Position numbers and translations under genes: made by a program. DNA of 64,000 nt, from positions 32,680-96,679 of the forward strand of contig CAZTNA010000010.1 in NCBI GenBank assembly GCA_964615305.1, written 5' to 3'. Every line of letters begins with the position of its first letter. Position 1 is the first letter of the stretch. Under the pieces are notes generated by a model. The model saw nothing but the letters and a program-made list of their open reading frames with translations, searched no databases and was not told the origin of the DNA. This stretch comes from Bog-950 sp964615305 (GTDB lineage: Bacteria > Bacteroidota > Bacteroidia > Chitinophagales > LD1). Positions 1 to 9,087 of this stretch are shown piece after piece.

Positions 1-471
1 CTGAACGATGTGCATTTAATGATAGAACAACCTGAGAAGTATTTTCAGCAATTTGCTGAGGCTGGAGCACATCATATCACCTTCCATTACGAAGCTGTTA
101 CTCATTTAGACTCTGCCATACATCAATTAAAAAGAACCGGAGCTACAGCCGGTGTTGCTCTAAACCCAGCTACACCTGTTTCAGTTTTAAAAGAAGTTAT
201 TCATTTGCTCGATTTGGTGTTAATTATGAGCGTAAACCCCGGTTTTGGGGGGCAGAAGTTTATTCCATATGCTACACAAAAAGTTCGCGAAGCAAAGGCA
301 CTGATTACCGCTTCGGGATCTAAAGCCAAAATTGAGGTAGATGGTGGTGTTGGTTTAAATAATGCCAAAGAATTGGTGGATGCGGGGGCACATGTGTTGG
401 TAGCCGGTAATGCAGTATTTGCTACAGCTAATCCGACCCAAACAATTCAGCAATTAGTCAGCTTAGTTTAA
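1..471 (+). CDS. rpe: ribulose-phosphate 3-epimerase, 3' part (5' end cut by window edge)
   Basis: The reading frame is open from base 1 (Leu-Asn-Asp-Val-His-Leu-Met), so the start lies before the window; about 156 of the usual 215-220 residues are present. The enzyme interconverts ribulose-5-phosphate and xylulose-5-phosphate in the cytosolic pentose phosphate pathway. Visible family marks are DVHLMIEQPEKY near the cut, the phosphate-binding SVNPGFGGQKFI, and the C-terminal EVDGGVGLNNAKELVDAGA followed by VAGNAVF, all typical of the TIM-barrel epimerase. The stop codon overlaps that of the convergent acyl-CoA dehydrogenase by a few bases. The internal GTG at base 10 is not the start, because the frame continues upstream of it. 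Confidence 0.95.
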   Translation: MNDVHLMIEQPEKYFQQFAEAGAHHITFHYEAVTHLDSAIHQLKRTGATAGVALNPATPVSVLKEVIHLLDLVLIMSVNPGFGGQKFIPYATQKVREAKALITASGSKAKIEVDGGVGLNNAKELVDAGAHVLVAGNAVFATANPTQTIQQLVSLV

Positions 472-2273
472 TTGAAATTATACCCTCCTTTAGCGAGCAT
501 AAAATTAGCAACCTCTCTGCGAACATCTTTTGGATTGATATTGTATGTAGTTAGCATTCGCCTAACTAGCCGTTTCAAGATAAATTTCTCCATACCTGAT
601 GCGTAACTGTCTATAGCGTTATGTGCAGCTTTACGAGTTGTATCTAATGCATCGTATAAGTACAGCTGCGCCATTTTTGTTTTCACTTGCAATTCCTCCG
701 CTGAAATACTTTTTTGCTCACTTAATTTTTTAACTCGTAAAAATGCCGACTCTGTCACAAAAGCCATAGACAAAATATCGGCAAGGTTCATTACTATTTC
801 CTGTTCATCTACCAGTTTTGCTTTCAGTTTATTTCCTGCTGAAGCTGTAATGATCATGAACAAACTTTTCAGGTTATTTATATATCTAAATTCTTTAGTC
901 AGGTAACCACCCGTAAAAGGATTGTAGTTTTGCAGAATAGCCAATGGCACTTTTGTGGCAGCCGGCTTCAGATTAATATCTTTAGTTACAAATGCACGTT
1001 TATAAAACTCTCCAAGCGAAAGCATACGGTTAATCTCATTAGTGCCTTCATAAATTTTAGTAATTCGGGCATCGCGGTAAGCCATCTCTACACCGGTTTC
1101 CATACTGTAACCCATACCTCCAAATATCTGTATGGCTTCATCGGCTGTGTTACACATAGCCTCGCTACCCAGCACTTTCAAGACAGCACATTCAATAGCA
1201 TACTCGCGCATAGAATTTATCTTACAATGATTGTAGTTGTTACCGGCAGCCTTGAGTTCAGCATGCTTTTTGTCTACATTGGCCCCCACCCTATACACGC
1301 CAGACTCTATCGCAAACAGGTCTGAAGCAATTTTTCCGATTTTCTGTTTAATAGCACCAAAGTCTGCAATTGGCTTTTCAAACTGTATACGTTCGTTAGC
1401 GTACTGCACAGTTTTATCAATACCAAATTTCATACCGCCCACACCTCCAGCAGCAATTTTAATTCTGCCGCTATTCAAAATATTTAAAGCCATGTTGAAT
1501 CCTTTGCCACGTTCACCCAACAAATTTTCCTTCGGCACTTTTACATTATTGAAAAACACTTGCACTGTGCTTGATGCCTTAATGCCCATTTTCTTTTCTT
1601 CTTTGCCAAGTTCTATGCCTCCAAAATTTTTTTCTACAATAAACGCTGATAGTTTCTCATCGTTATCAATTTTGGCAAACACAGTAAATACTTCTGCAAA
1701 ACCACCGTTGGTAATCCACATTTTTTGTCCGTTTAAAATGTAGTGTGTGCCTTCTGCGTTCAATACAGCACGGGTTTTACCACTATTGGCATCGCTTCCC
1801 GCGTTTGGTTCTGTTAAGCAATATGAACAGCCCTTTTCTCCATTCGCAATAGCAGGCAAATATTTTAGTTTTTGCTCTTCGGTACCGTACCACAAAATGG
1901 GCAGCGAACCGATAGAGGTTTGGCAGCCGATTGTTGTAGCAAAAGAAAAACCTCCGGCTAATCCTTCGGTAAATAGTAAGCCTGTGTTAAAGTCGAGGCC
2001 CATACCTCCATACTTTTCATCAATTGAAACACCTGAAAAGCCCAACTCAGAGGCTTTATGAAAAATTTCGAGTACCAGGTCTTTGTCCTTTTCAGCATCT
2101 AAACTTGCTACTTTCGCAATACCTAATCCATGAACCTCTTTTACCATAAATTCTTTCACGGTATCAAGAATCATTAGTTGTTCCTCGGTAAACTCTTCAG
2201 GAATAAAAACTTCATTTATTGGAGTGTTGTTTAAAAGAAAAGCTCCACCTGTAAGGTTCGAATTTGATGTCAT
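468..2273 (-). CDS. acyl-CoA dehydrogenase, long (601 aa) form
   Basis: A flavoprotein expected to oxidise acyl-CoA to trans-2-enoyl-CoA in beta-oxidation. The ACAD fold is seen in order: N-terminal helical domain, the CSYCLTEPNAGSDA segment of the middle domain, and the C-terminal signature YRDARITKIYEGTNEINRM near residues 400-414, which holds the usual catalytic-Glu region. At 601 residues it is about 200 longer than short-chain ACADs, and the extra C-terminal helical part matches the long-chain/VLCAD-like architecture common in Bacteroidota. Chain-length preference cannot be read from sequence. It is transcribed alone, convergent with rpe. A thiolase for the same type of pathway lies at 47-48.6 kb. 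Confidence 0.93.
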   Translation of the reverse strand: MTSNSNLTGGAFLLNNTPINEVFIPEEFTEEQLMILDTVKEFMVKEVHGLGIAKVASLDAEKDKDLVLEIFHKASELGFSGVSIDEKYGGMGLDFNTGLLFTEGLAGGFSFATTIGCQTSIGSLPILWYGTEEQKLKYLPAIANGEKGCSYCLTEPNAGSDANSGKTRAVLNAEGTHYILNGQKMWITNGGFAEVFTVFAKIDNDEKLSAFIVEKNFGGIELGKEEKKMGIKASSTVQVFFNNVKVPKENLLGERGKGFNMALNILNSGRIKIAAGGVGGMKFGIDKTVQYANERIQFEKPIADFGAIKQKIGKIASDLFAIESGVYRVGANVDKKHAELKAAGNNYNHCKINSMREYAIECAVLKVLGSEAMCNTADEAIQIFGGMGYSMETGVEMAYRDARITKIYEGTNEINRMLSLGEFYKRAFVTKDINLKPAATKVPLAILQNYNPFTGGYLTKEFRYINNLKSLFMIITASAGNKLKAKLVDEQEIVMNLADILSMAFVTESAFLRVKKLSEQKSISAEELQVKTKMAQLYLYDALDTTRKAAHNAIDSYASGMEKFILKRLVRRMLTTYNINPKDVRREVANFMLAKGGYNFN

Positions 2274-2327
2274 ACGGATAATTTGTGCAAGGTTAAATAT
2301 GTAAAAAACTCAAAAACATACATTTGG

Positions 2328-3803
2328 TCAACTTGTTGTAAGATGATCTTCCATTAGTAGCATTAGGGCAAGATCAGATTCTTTGGTATGAAAACGCAGT
2401 GCTTGAAGCTTTTTCAGATACTCAGCATTTTTTTCCTGTACTCCTTTTCCGGCCTTGGTTCGCAGCATTTCTTTCATGTAACTTATAACAAACGTGTGTA
2501 TAGGTGATGTAAAAAGGTAGCTGATAAAATAGCGGTATGTGTTCTTTAAAAGGTACGTGAGGTACTGATACTCTTTCATCTCGTAGCGCAACATCAGGTT
2601 TATAATTTTTACATGTCCCACGTAATCTTTGCGGGTTTCGTTACTGGTTAAACTCATTAATTCGTTTACCTCATGCAAACATTTATCATGATCTTTAAGT
2701 TTCAAGTACGCGTAGGCAACAACCGTGCGTAACGTGTAAGTAAAGGTGTTACGAATAAAAGGAGACAATCGTTGTAACCCTTCCTCAGAGTAAGAAATGT
2801 AATGCTGAATTCTCTTCGGGTCGTTCTTCTTTATAGCGTACAGTAACGCAAAAATACTTACTGTTTGAAATCGGTCTGCATCATGAAACTGGCTGGTAAG
2901 TTCCATGCTTTCCAAAAATTTCAGTCGTGGTTCAAAGTCTGAAAAATCGTTAGTGAGCAGCGAGGCAGCCAAATAATGGTTATAGGCTAGTACAAGCCAA
3001 TTTGAAACCGTAGGTGGAAGTTTTTCGTTTTTTACAAACTCTAACTTTTTGTTAGCGAACTCCAGATACTTTTTGTAATCTCCTAAAGCGCAATAATAAA
3101 GTGCCCAAAACTGCAGGTAAGTATGTTTTGCCTTAGCCGATTGAAGTTCTTCAAATTTCCGTAGCGTTTTTTTTCTACCCAACGTTTCAATCTCTTTCAA
3201 TACCTCATTTGGGTCAGCGCCCATTTCGTAGTTCATTAACCCAAAAAGCTTAATAGATGAATTCATTACCTCGCGCAATTGTCTTATTTTTTCAATCAGC
3301 ATTTCTTCTTCTTCATCTAACTTATCAAGGTTTACCTCCGGCTCGTTTTTGTAATAGCCCATTGAAATTAAACCCCTTTGCATAGCAATCAGGTGAATAC
3401 CATCTTGCAGTTTTTCGTCTTTCTCGGCTTCTTCTTTTAACTTTTCAATCATTCTCTTAGCCATACTGAAAAGACCTTTTGCCATCAGACGCTTTATGTC
3501 GAGCACATATACAGTCAGGTCACGATCTTCGCGCACAGTAAGATCGCTATGGCGAAGAGTTTTTACGATTAAATTTTTGAGATAGTGCTTAGTTACAGCA
3601 TAAGTTTTTTTGAACTGTGGGTCACGGAACTTCTTAAAAATTCGCTCTTCACTATAGCCGGTTTCGTTATTTAAAAAATCAAAAAGTTGTAGATAAATAG
3701 GACTAGAGCCCTTCTCATATAAGTTTACATACTGTGTAAAAAACTTCTTTTCACTCTTGTTTAGCGAACGTATCAGTTGAAACAACTCATCCTGATTTTC
3801 CAT
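2328..3803 (-). CDS. conserved helical protein of unknown function (paralogue of the gene at 41049-42494)
   Basis: The 491-residue soluble protein is rich in Lys, Leu and Tyr, with no signal peptide or membrane segment; I do not recognise a named family. It aligns along its whole length with the 481-residue product at 41049-42494. The N-termini share LIRSLNKSEKKFF versus LIHSLSKTEKKYF, then a KKF/KKFK segment and YAVTKHYLKNLIVKTLR versus FSVAKNYLLEAILRALR. The spacing of helices and of Leu/Tyr/Ala positions suggests TPR-like helical repeats, hence a scaffold or regulatory role; that is inference. The start ATG is unambiguous. It lies 54 bp upstream of the dehydrogenase start on the same strand, so co-transcription is possible. 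Confidence 0.8.
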   Translation of the reverse strand: MENQDELFQLIRSLNKSEKKFFTQYVNLYEKGSSPIYLQLFDFLNNETGYSEERIFKKFRDPQFKKTYAVTKHYLKNLIVKTLRHSDLTVREDRDLTVYVLDIKRLMAKGLFSMAKRMIEKLKEEAEKDEKLQDGIHLIAMQRGLISMGYYKNEPEVNLDKLDEEEEMLIEKIRQLREVMNSSIKLFGLMNYEMGADPNEVLKEIETLGRKKTLRKFEELQSAKAKHTYLQFWALYYCALGDYKKYLEFANKKLEFVKNEKLPPTVSNWLVLAYNHYLAASLLTNDFSDFEPRLKFLESMELTSQFHDADRFQTVSIFALLYAIKKNDPKRIQHYISYSEEGLQRLSPFIRNTFTYTLRTVVAYAYLKLKDHDKCLHEVNELMSLTSNETRKDYVGHVKIINLMLRYEMKEYQYLTYLLKNTYRYFISYLFTSPIHTFVISYMKEMLRTKAGKGVQEKNAEYLKKLQALRFHTKESDLALMLLMEDHLTTS

Positions 3804-4085
3804 AGCTCTGATTTTCTATGAGTAAATGTAGAATTTAGCGTTGTAAATGCCATAATCAGAAATATCCATTTCGAAAAATATATATGGTGTATTATGTTGA
3901 TTATCTGTCATTAACAACTACAATGCACCTTGAAAACCTTATCGGATGATGTAATGTGTTACCTAATGAGCTTAGTCATTGAAAAAATAGCTAAATAGTT
4001 GACTAACAATGAATAATAATAAAATAAAAAATTGGTACCCAAATGTACTAAAGGGCATTAGCAAACTAATGTAAAACCCACTCAG

Positions 4086-4093
4086 TAAGTTTG
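4086..4093 (+). promoter_or_regulatory. Bacteroidota-type -7 element of the 35-aa membrane peptide gene
   Basis: TAAGTTTG matches the Bacteroidota -7 consensus TAnnTTTG and lies 19 nt before the ATG at 4113. No good TTG -33 box is seen at the usual distance, so the match is partial. Confidence 0.45.
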
Positions 4094-4112
4094 TATTACA
4101 AAATAAAAAGTC

Positions 4113-4220
4113 ATGGAAAATCCAGCTACAAAACAATTAGTGCTTTTAGCATTCGGACTGTTTTATCTTGCTTGCTTGTTTGTTTCTGTGTTTGCGTTGT
4201 TTTTCTACAGTGCAAAATAG
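4113..4220 (+). CDS. 35-residue single-pass membrane peptide, hypothetical
   Basis: ATG to TAG encodes a 35-residue peptide: a short polar N-terminus (MENPATKQ), about 20 strongly hydrophobic residues (core LAFGLFYLACLFVSVFALFF) and a YSAK tail. This is a typical one-helix membrane microprotein. Support for a real gene: a TAnnTTTG element 19 nt upstream, an A-rich leader (AAATAAAAAG) before the ATG, hydrophobicity in this frame only, and a stop that abuts the ruvC stop codon (4221-4223) exactly. A longer overlapping ORF in another frame (4091-4306) runs into ruvC antisense and looks spurious. Function unknown; such peptides often modulate a membrane complex, but nothing here shows a partner. 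Confidence 0.55.
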   Translation: MENPATKQLVLLAFGLFYLACLFVSVFALFFYSAK

Positions 4221-4778
4221 CTACGCTAAACGAGATGGGTTTTTTTTCAGAAAATCTTTCCAACCGGATACCTTTCCATCTACTGTCTTGTGAGTATTGC
4301 CATTAAAATAGTGACATAAAGCAGCAGCCAATCCATCAGTTGCATCTAAAAATTTGGGTTGCATTTCAAACTTAACCAACTTTTGCAACATAGCCGCTAC
4401 TTGTTCTTTCGAGGCATTTCCGTTTCCGGTAACACTTTGTTTTATTTTTTTGGGGGAGTACTCTGCTACTTCAACACCTTTTGTAAGGGCTGCAGCTATA
4501 GCTACCCCCTGAGCTCTGCCTAGTTTAAGCATGCTCTGTACATTTTTTCCAAAAAACGGAGCTTCTATAGCACAAGAGTTGGGTCTGTAATTTTCTATCA
4601 GCCCTTGAATCTTTTCAAAAATAATTTGGAGTTTTTGCAACGAGTCATCATACTTCGAAAGGTGAATAACACCCATGCTTAACAGGGTTATTTTTTGATC
4701 TTCTATTTGAATAATACCATATCCCAACACTACGGTGCCGGGGTCAATGCCAAGTATTATTTGTCTTTTTTGCGCCAT
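4221..4778 (-). CDS. ruvC: crossover junction endodeoxyribonuclease RuvC
   Basis: Resolves Holliday junctions with RuvAB during recombination and repair. The 185-residue product has the RNase H-like fold motifs and all four acidic catalytic residues in place: Asp12 in GIDPGT, Glu72 in CAIEAPFFGKN, and Asp145/Asp148 in LDATDGLAAALCHYF. Length is normal (E. coli 173). The start ATG lies 8 bp after the stop of the upstream permease gene, so the two are probably co-transcribed. The 3' end meets the stop of the 35-residue peptide gene with no gap. Confidence 0.96.
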   Translation of the reverse strand: MAQKRQIILGIDPGTVVLGYGIIQIEDQKITLLSMGVIHLSKYDDSLQKLQIIFEKIQGLIENYRPNSCAIEAPFFGKNVQSMLKLGRAQGVAIAAALTKGVEVAEYSPKKIKQSVTGNGNASKEQVAAMLQKLVKFEMQPKFLDATDGLAAALCHYFNGNTHKTVDGKVSGWKDFLKKNPSRLA

Positions 4779-4786
4779 GTTTGTTT

Positions 4787-6094
4787 CTACTCAAACCTTA
4801 TTGCTTTTACCGGGCTAATTTTTGAAACCAGCATAGATGGAATTATCAGCAGCAATAAAGTAAATACAATAGTGGCTACATTCATTCCTGCAACCCACCA
4901 CCAGTTAATATTCACCGGTGCGTACGTTAAGTAATAACTTTCCTGAGGTAAAGTAATAAAATGAAAATGCTGCTGTAACAAACACAGTCCAACTCCAAAA
5001 GCATTGCCTAGCAACAAACCAATTCCCACAATAAAAGCACTATACCAAATAAATATTTTGCGGATAGAAACATTGCCCGAGCCAAGAGCTTTGAGTATAC
5101 CTATCATGTTGGTACGTTCTAAAATCAAAATGAGCAGAGCTGTTATCATATTTATAGCTGCTACTACAAGCATAAGAGATAGAATAATCAACTCGTTCAT
5201 AGTTTGTAAATCAAGCCAGTCGAAGATTCCGGGGCTAAGGCTTTTAATTGTTTGCACATCAAGTTTCGGATTGTTAATGCGGCTGTAAACGTCTTCGCCA
5301 ATATTTTCAAGCGGATCGCGGCTCAACCGGGCAAATTTTTCTTCGCCTAACAATCCACCAAACATGGTTAAAAAGTAAGATTGACTTCTGGGCTTAAACA
5401 GATTTTCTGCACTCAAAAAAATTTCGAACCCGCCTACGGTATCGCTACCCCAATTATTAAGCTCCTGAATAACGCGTATGTCAGTAATAGCATACTTTTT
5501 ATCAAACTCTTCCATACCCGTTTCAAAGATACCGCACACCTTAAACGGGCGGTTGCGAACGCTTCTTCCCATAAAACTCACCACTACTTTGTCGTTTACA
5601 TGTAGCTGCAAGCGGTCGGCTGTTGCTTTAGAGATTAAGATCGGATATTGAGTGACATTGGTATCAAACTCAAACTGTTTGCCCTGTACTAAATAAGCAT
5701 GAAGGTTTTTCCAGTCGAAATCATCGCCTACACCTTTTAAAACAATTCCTTCAAAATCATTTTTGGTTTTAAGTAAGCCGCCTTTCAATGCGGTTACTTG
5801 TATGTGTCTTGCTTCGGGAATCAGGTCTTTATTGACATAAAAGTCTTGATTGCGGTATATGCCTTGCTCTTGTAGCGAACTGGTAAGAGAGAATGGAACA
5901 ATTTCCAAATGCGACCAAAAGCTTAAAACTTTATGGCGTATTTCCGTCTGAAAACCGTTTACCATGCTGGTTGTAATTATCATGGTACTTATGCTCAATG
6001 CAACTGCAGCTATGGCTATTCGAATAATAAACGCAGAAAAACTCTTGCTGCTGCTAAAGGCAATTTTGCGGACAATAAAGAGTTCTGTGTTCAC
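4787..6094 (-). CDS. ABC transporter permease of the LolC/LolE (FtsX-like) family
   Basis: 435 residues with the MacB/LolC layout: one N-terminal membrane helix (about residues 21-45), a large periplasmic domain, and three C-terminal helices (about 300-325, 350-372, 400-422), ending SPVKAIRFE as in lipoprotein-releasing permeases. The likely role is extraction of lipoproteins from the inner membrane for delivery to the outer membrane. No ATPase gene is adjacent, so its LolD partner is elsewhere. The start is GTG at 6094: an in-frame stop lies just upstream and no ATG gives a complete first helix. ruvC follows after 8 bp. Confidence 0.87.
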   Translation of the reverse strand: MNTELFIVRKIAFSSSKSFSAFIIRIAIAAVALSISTMIITTSMVNGFQTEIRHKVLSFWSHLEIVPFSLTSSLQEQGIYRNQDFYVNKDLIPEARHIQVTALKGGLLKTKNDFEGIVLKGVGDDFDWKNLHAYLVQGKQFEFDTNVTQYPILISKATADRLQLHVNDKVVVSFMGRSVRNRPFKVCGIFETGMEEFDKKYAITDIRVIQELNNWGSDTVGGFEIFLSAENLFKPRSQSYFLTMFGGLLGEEKFARLSRDPLENIGEDVYSRINNPKLDVQTIKSLSPGIFDWLDLQTMNELIILSLMLVVAAINMITALLILILERTNMIGILKALGSGNVSIRKIFIWYSAFIVGIGLLLGNAFGVGLCLLQQHFHFITLPQESYYLTYAPVNINWWWVAGMNVATIVFTLLLLIIPSMLVSKISPVKAIRFE

Positions 6095-6100
6095 GCGGTA

Positions 6101-6171
6101 AGTTTACAGTTTTTAGTTTATGGTATATTATAGGTAGTTTACAGTTCACAGGTTGTAGTTTACAGTTTACA
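6101..6171. repeat. degenerate AGTTTACAGTT repeats upstream of the DUF1343 gene
   Basis: AGTTTACAGTT occurs at 6101-6111, 6136-6146 and 6157-6167, with further partial copies (TTTTAGTTTATGG, AGTTTACAAC) between and after. They fill the divergent intergenic space between the permease and the muramidase-like gene. Confidence 0.6.
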
Positions 6172-6217
6172 ACTAAAGGTTTGAAGTTTGATATATAAAT
6201 TTCAGATGTTTGCGGTC

Positions 6218-7426
6218 ATGAGGAGATATGTTTTCATATTGTTTGTATTTGAGCTAATGGTTTTTAGTTCGTGCAATGCGCAAACACCTACAACATCTAA
6301 GTTGGAAACTAAAATTCAGAAGTCAGAAATCGTGGTGGGGGCTTCTCGCTTAGACATATTACTTCCACTTCTACAAAAAAGGAAAGTTGCACTGTTGGTT
6401 AACCAAACTTCGCTTTGTGGCACATCACACCTGGTTGACACATTAGTTGCACGGAACGTGGACATTATTAAAATTTATGCACCCGAACATGGTTTTCGCG
6501 GAAGTGCTGATGCAGGAGAGCATGTGGCTAATGGCGTAGATTCAAAAACAAACGTACCTGTAATTTCGCTTTATGGCGAAAAGAAAAAACCATCAGAAGA
6601 AGACTTGAAAGATATTGACGTGGTGGTATTTGATGTGCAAGATGTTGGCGCACGGTTCTATACATTTATCTCGACACTTCACTATTTGATGGAAGCTTGT
6701 GCCCAATTCCACAAACAACTTATAGTGCTCGATAGACCAAACCCTAACGGCTGGTATGTGGACGGCCCGGTGCTACAGAAAAAATACAAAAGCTTTGTTG
6801 GAATGGATGAAATACCGGTAGTTCATGGTCTTACCTTAGGCGAATATGCCAACATGGTGAACGGTGAGTATATGCTTCAGGACAGCATTACCTGTAACCT
6901 TACTGTTGTAAATTGTTTGAACTACAATCACACCATGCGTTACTCATTACCTGTTAAGCCATCACCAAATTTGCCTAACGATGTGGCTGTGTATTTATAC
7001 CCAAGCATCTGTTTTTTTGAAGGCACTAATGTTTCTATAGGACGAGGCACCGATGCCCCGTTACAAATGTTTGGCGCTCCTAAAATTACCGGTACTTCAT
7101 TTTCGTTTACCCCCGAGAGAAAATCAGGAGCTAAAAACCCTCCCCATCTAGGTAAAGTATGTTATGGATACGATTTACGAAATACAGACATGAGCCAACC
7201 GGGCATTCATCTTGGTTACTTGCAAAAAGCATTTTCGGTTTACAGCGATACATCCGATTTCTTTTTGCCGAATTTGTTTTTTGATAAGTTAGCCGGCAAC
7301 AGTTTGTTGCGTGAACAAATTAAGAAAGGCAAAAGTGAACAAGAAATAAAAGTGAGCTGGCAACCAGCTTTACACAAATACAAACAAATGCGGAAGAAGT
7401 ACTTATTGTATCCCGACTTTGAGTAG
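6218..7426 (+). CDS. DUF1343 family protein, probable exo-beta-N-acetylmuramidase (NamZ-like)
   Basis: Members of this family (DUF1343, GH171) remove terminal N-acetylmuramic acid from peptidoglycan fragments. Family marks: LLVNQTSLCG near the N-terminus, APEHGFRG, DVVVFDVQDVGARFYTF, LDRPNPNGWYVDGP, and the block PSPNLPNDVAVYLYPS followed by FEGTNVSIGRGTDAPLQ. The first ATG with a sensible leader is at 6218: MRRYVFILFVFELMVFSSC places a lipobox-like Cys at residue 19, so this is probably a lipoprotein or exported protein. The frame extends upstream to a TTG at 6188, but that would precede the signal peptide. Length is 402 residues. Confidence 0.88.
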   Translation: MRRYVFILFVFELMVFSSCNAQTPTTSKLETKIQKSEIVVGASRLDILLPLLQKRKVALLVNQTSLCGTSHLVDTLVARNVDIIKIYAPEHGFRGSADAGEHVANGVDSKTNVPVISLYGEKKKPSEEDLKDIDVVVFDVQDVGARFYTFISTLHYLMEACAQFHKQLIVLDRPNPNGWYVDGPVLQKKYKSFVGMDEIPVVHGLTLGEYANMVNGEYMLQDSITCNLTVVNCLNYNHTMRYSLPVKPSPNLPNDVAVYLYPSICFFEGTNVSIGRGTDAPLQMFGAPKITGTSFSFTPERKSGAKNPPHLGKVCYGYDLRNTDMSQPGIHLGYLQKAFSVYSDTSDFFLPNLFFDKLAGNSLLREQIKKGKSEQEIKVSWQPALHKYKQMRKKYLLYPDFE

Positions 7427-7477
7427 AAAAATCCGTTTGTTTAACTTCTTCTTGTATTTGTGTAGATGATTTGAAAA

Positions 7478-8398
7478 ATGAAAAAACTTAGAATTGTTTT
7501 TATGGGAACCCCTGAGTTTGCAGTGCCAATGCTCCACACACTACTGCAATCGGAACACGAGGTGGTGGGTGTAGTAACTACTCCTGACAAACCAGCAGGA
7601 AGAGGTATGCAACTGATGGAAAGTGATGTAAAAAAATACGCAAAAGAAAAGGGGCTTCTTATTCTTCAACCTGAAAAGTTGAAGAATGAAAATTTTTTGA
7701 CAGAACTAAAATCGCTCAACGCAGATTTGTTTGTTGTGGTGGCCTTTCGCATGTTACCCGAAGCGGTTTGGAATATGCCTGAACTTGGCACTATTAATTT
7801 ACATGCATCACTGTTACCTCAGTACCGCGGTGCTGCTCCCATTAATTGGGCCATTATAAATGGTGAGTCAGAAACGGGCGTAACTACGTTTTTTATTCAA
7901 CATGAAATAGACACCGGAAAAATCATTTTCAACGAAAAAGTAATGATTGATTCTGATGAAAATGTGGGTGAGTTATATGTAAAACTGATGCAAACAGGAG
8001 CAACCGTACTTGGTAAAACAGTAGATGCCATTGCTGATGGAAATTATCCTCAAACACCACAAGACCACATTACTAATATTAAACATGCACCAAAAATTTC
8101 TAGGGAAACATGCCGAATAGATTTTACAAAAGAAGCTTTACAGGTACGCAATCTCATTAGAGGATTAAGCCCGTATCCCGCAGCATTTACTTTGCTCGGT
8201 GGCAAGGTGCTGAAAATTTTCAAGGCAACTGTAAACAACACCTCTTCGGGTGTAGAGGGAACAACCGAAACTGACGGCAAAACTTTTTTCCGCTTTTTCT
8301 GTAAAAACGGGGCAATTGATGTATTAGAGTGCCAAATGGAGGGCAAAAAGAAAATGGGTGTAGAAGAATTCTTGAGAGGTTATAAGGCTAGTGCTTAA
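7478..8398 (+). CDS. fmt: methionyl-tRNA formyltransferase
   Basis: Formylates initiator Met-tRNA with 10-formyl-tetrahydrofolate. The 306-residue protein begins with the Rossmann-like RIVFMGTPEFAVPML. The catalytic Asn107 and His109 lie in TINLHASLLPQYRGAAPINW and Asp145 in HEIDTGKI, matching the E. coli Asn108/His110/Asp146 set. A C-terminal tRNA-binding domain follows (RGLSPYPAAFT and onward). Starts at ATG 7478, about 50 bp after the DUF1343 gene, so the two may be co-transcribed. The stop overlaps that of the convergent ftsE by 4 bp. Confidence 0.97.
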   Translation: MKKLRIVFMGTPEFAVPMLHTLLQSEHEVVGVVTTPDKPAGRGMQLMESDVKKYAKEKGLLILQPEKLKNENFLTELKSLNADLFVVVAFRMLPEAVWNMPELGTINLHASLLPQYRGAAPINWAIINGESETGVTTFFIQHEIDTGKIIFNEKVMIDSDENVGELYVKLMQTGATVLGKTVDAIADGNYPQTPQDHITNIKHAPKISRETCRIDFTKEALQVRNLIRGLSPYPAAFTLLGGKVLKIFKATVNNTSSGVEGTTETDGKTFFRFFCKNGAIDVLECQMEGKKKMGVEEFLRGYKASA

Positions 8399-9087
8399 CC
8401 CTTTACATTAATTCCTTGTTCTTGTTGGATAGTATTGCTAGAGCAGCTAAATATTTTTGATGGATACTTGTCAATTATTTGGTAGTTGTGAGTAGCCATT
8501 AAAATAGCGGTGTTGTGCTCGCGGTTAATTTTTATGAGCAGGCGAACAATTTCGTCAGACGTTTCGGGGTCAAGATTGCCTGTTGGTTCATCGGCAATAA
8601 ACATTGGAGGATTGTTAAGCAGGGCACGTGCTATGACAAGCCTTTGCTGTTCACCACCTGAAATCTGAAATGGCATTTTGTTTAATAAGTGCGAAAGCCC
8701 AACTTCATTTAATACTTCGGCTATTCGCTCTTCTCGTTTGCTTTTGTTTTCCCAACCGGTGGCGCGCAACACAAAATCAAGATTACTTTGAACTGTTCGA
8801 TCGTGCAGTAGTTGAAAATCCTGGAACACTATACCTAGTTTTCTGCGCAGAAAGGGCACTTCTTTTTTTGTAAGTGTTTTGAGGTTGTAGCCGCATACCG
8901 TGGCGCTGCCGTCTTTGACACGAGCTTCACCGTAAAGAGTTTTAATAAAGCTGCTTTTACCCGTGCCTGTTTTACCAATCAGGTAAACAAACTCACCTTG
9001 TTTTAGCTCAAAATTTACATCGCTCAAAATCTGCGACTCTCCCTGGTAAACATTTACATGACTGTAGCTGATTACGGTTTCTTCCAT
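8395..9087 (-). CDS. ftsE: cell-division ABC transporter ATPase FtsE
   Basis: ATPase of the FtsEX complex, which couples septal-ring assembly to peptidoglycan hydrolase activation. From the ATG at 9087 the protein has 230 residues: Walker A GKTGTGKS (38-45), Q-loop VFQDFQLL, ABC signature ISGGEQQRL (142-150), Walker B FIADEPTG, and switch His in ATHN. The short length and FQDFQLLHDRTV segment fit FtsE better than other small ABC ATPases. The frame stays open to 9153, but the extra 22 residues are not family-like. Its partner ftsX is not adjacent but about 4 kb away on the same strand, with ribosomal genes between. Confidence 0.88.
   Translation of the reverse strand: MEETVISYSHVNVYQGESQILSDVNFELKQGEFVYLIGKTGTGKSSFIKTLYGEARVKDGSATVCGYNLKTLTKKEVPFLRRKLGIVFQDFQLLHDRTVQSNLDFVLRATGWENKSKREERIAEVLNEVGLSHLLNKMPFQISGGEQQRLVIARALLNNPPMFIADEPTGNLDPETSDEIVRLLIKINREHNTAILMATHNYQIIDKYPSKIFSCSSNTIQQEQGINVKG

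Noticed and set aside
1237..1743. 168-codon ORF antisense to the acyl-CoA dehydrogenase
   Set aside because: Shadow of a well-supported gene; Pro/Ser/Phe-rich translation without domains.
4091..4306. 71-codon ORF overlapping the small peptide and ruvC
   Set aside because: It continues antisense into ruvC and is Cys-rich without pattern; the 35-residue frame fits much better.
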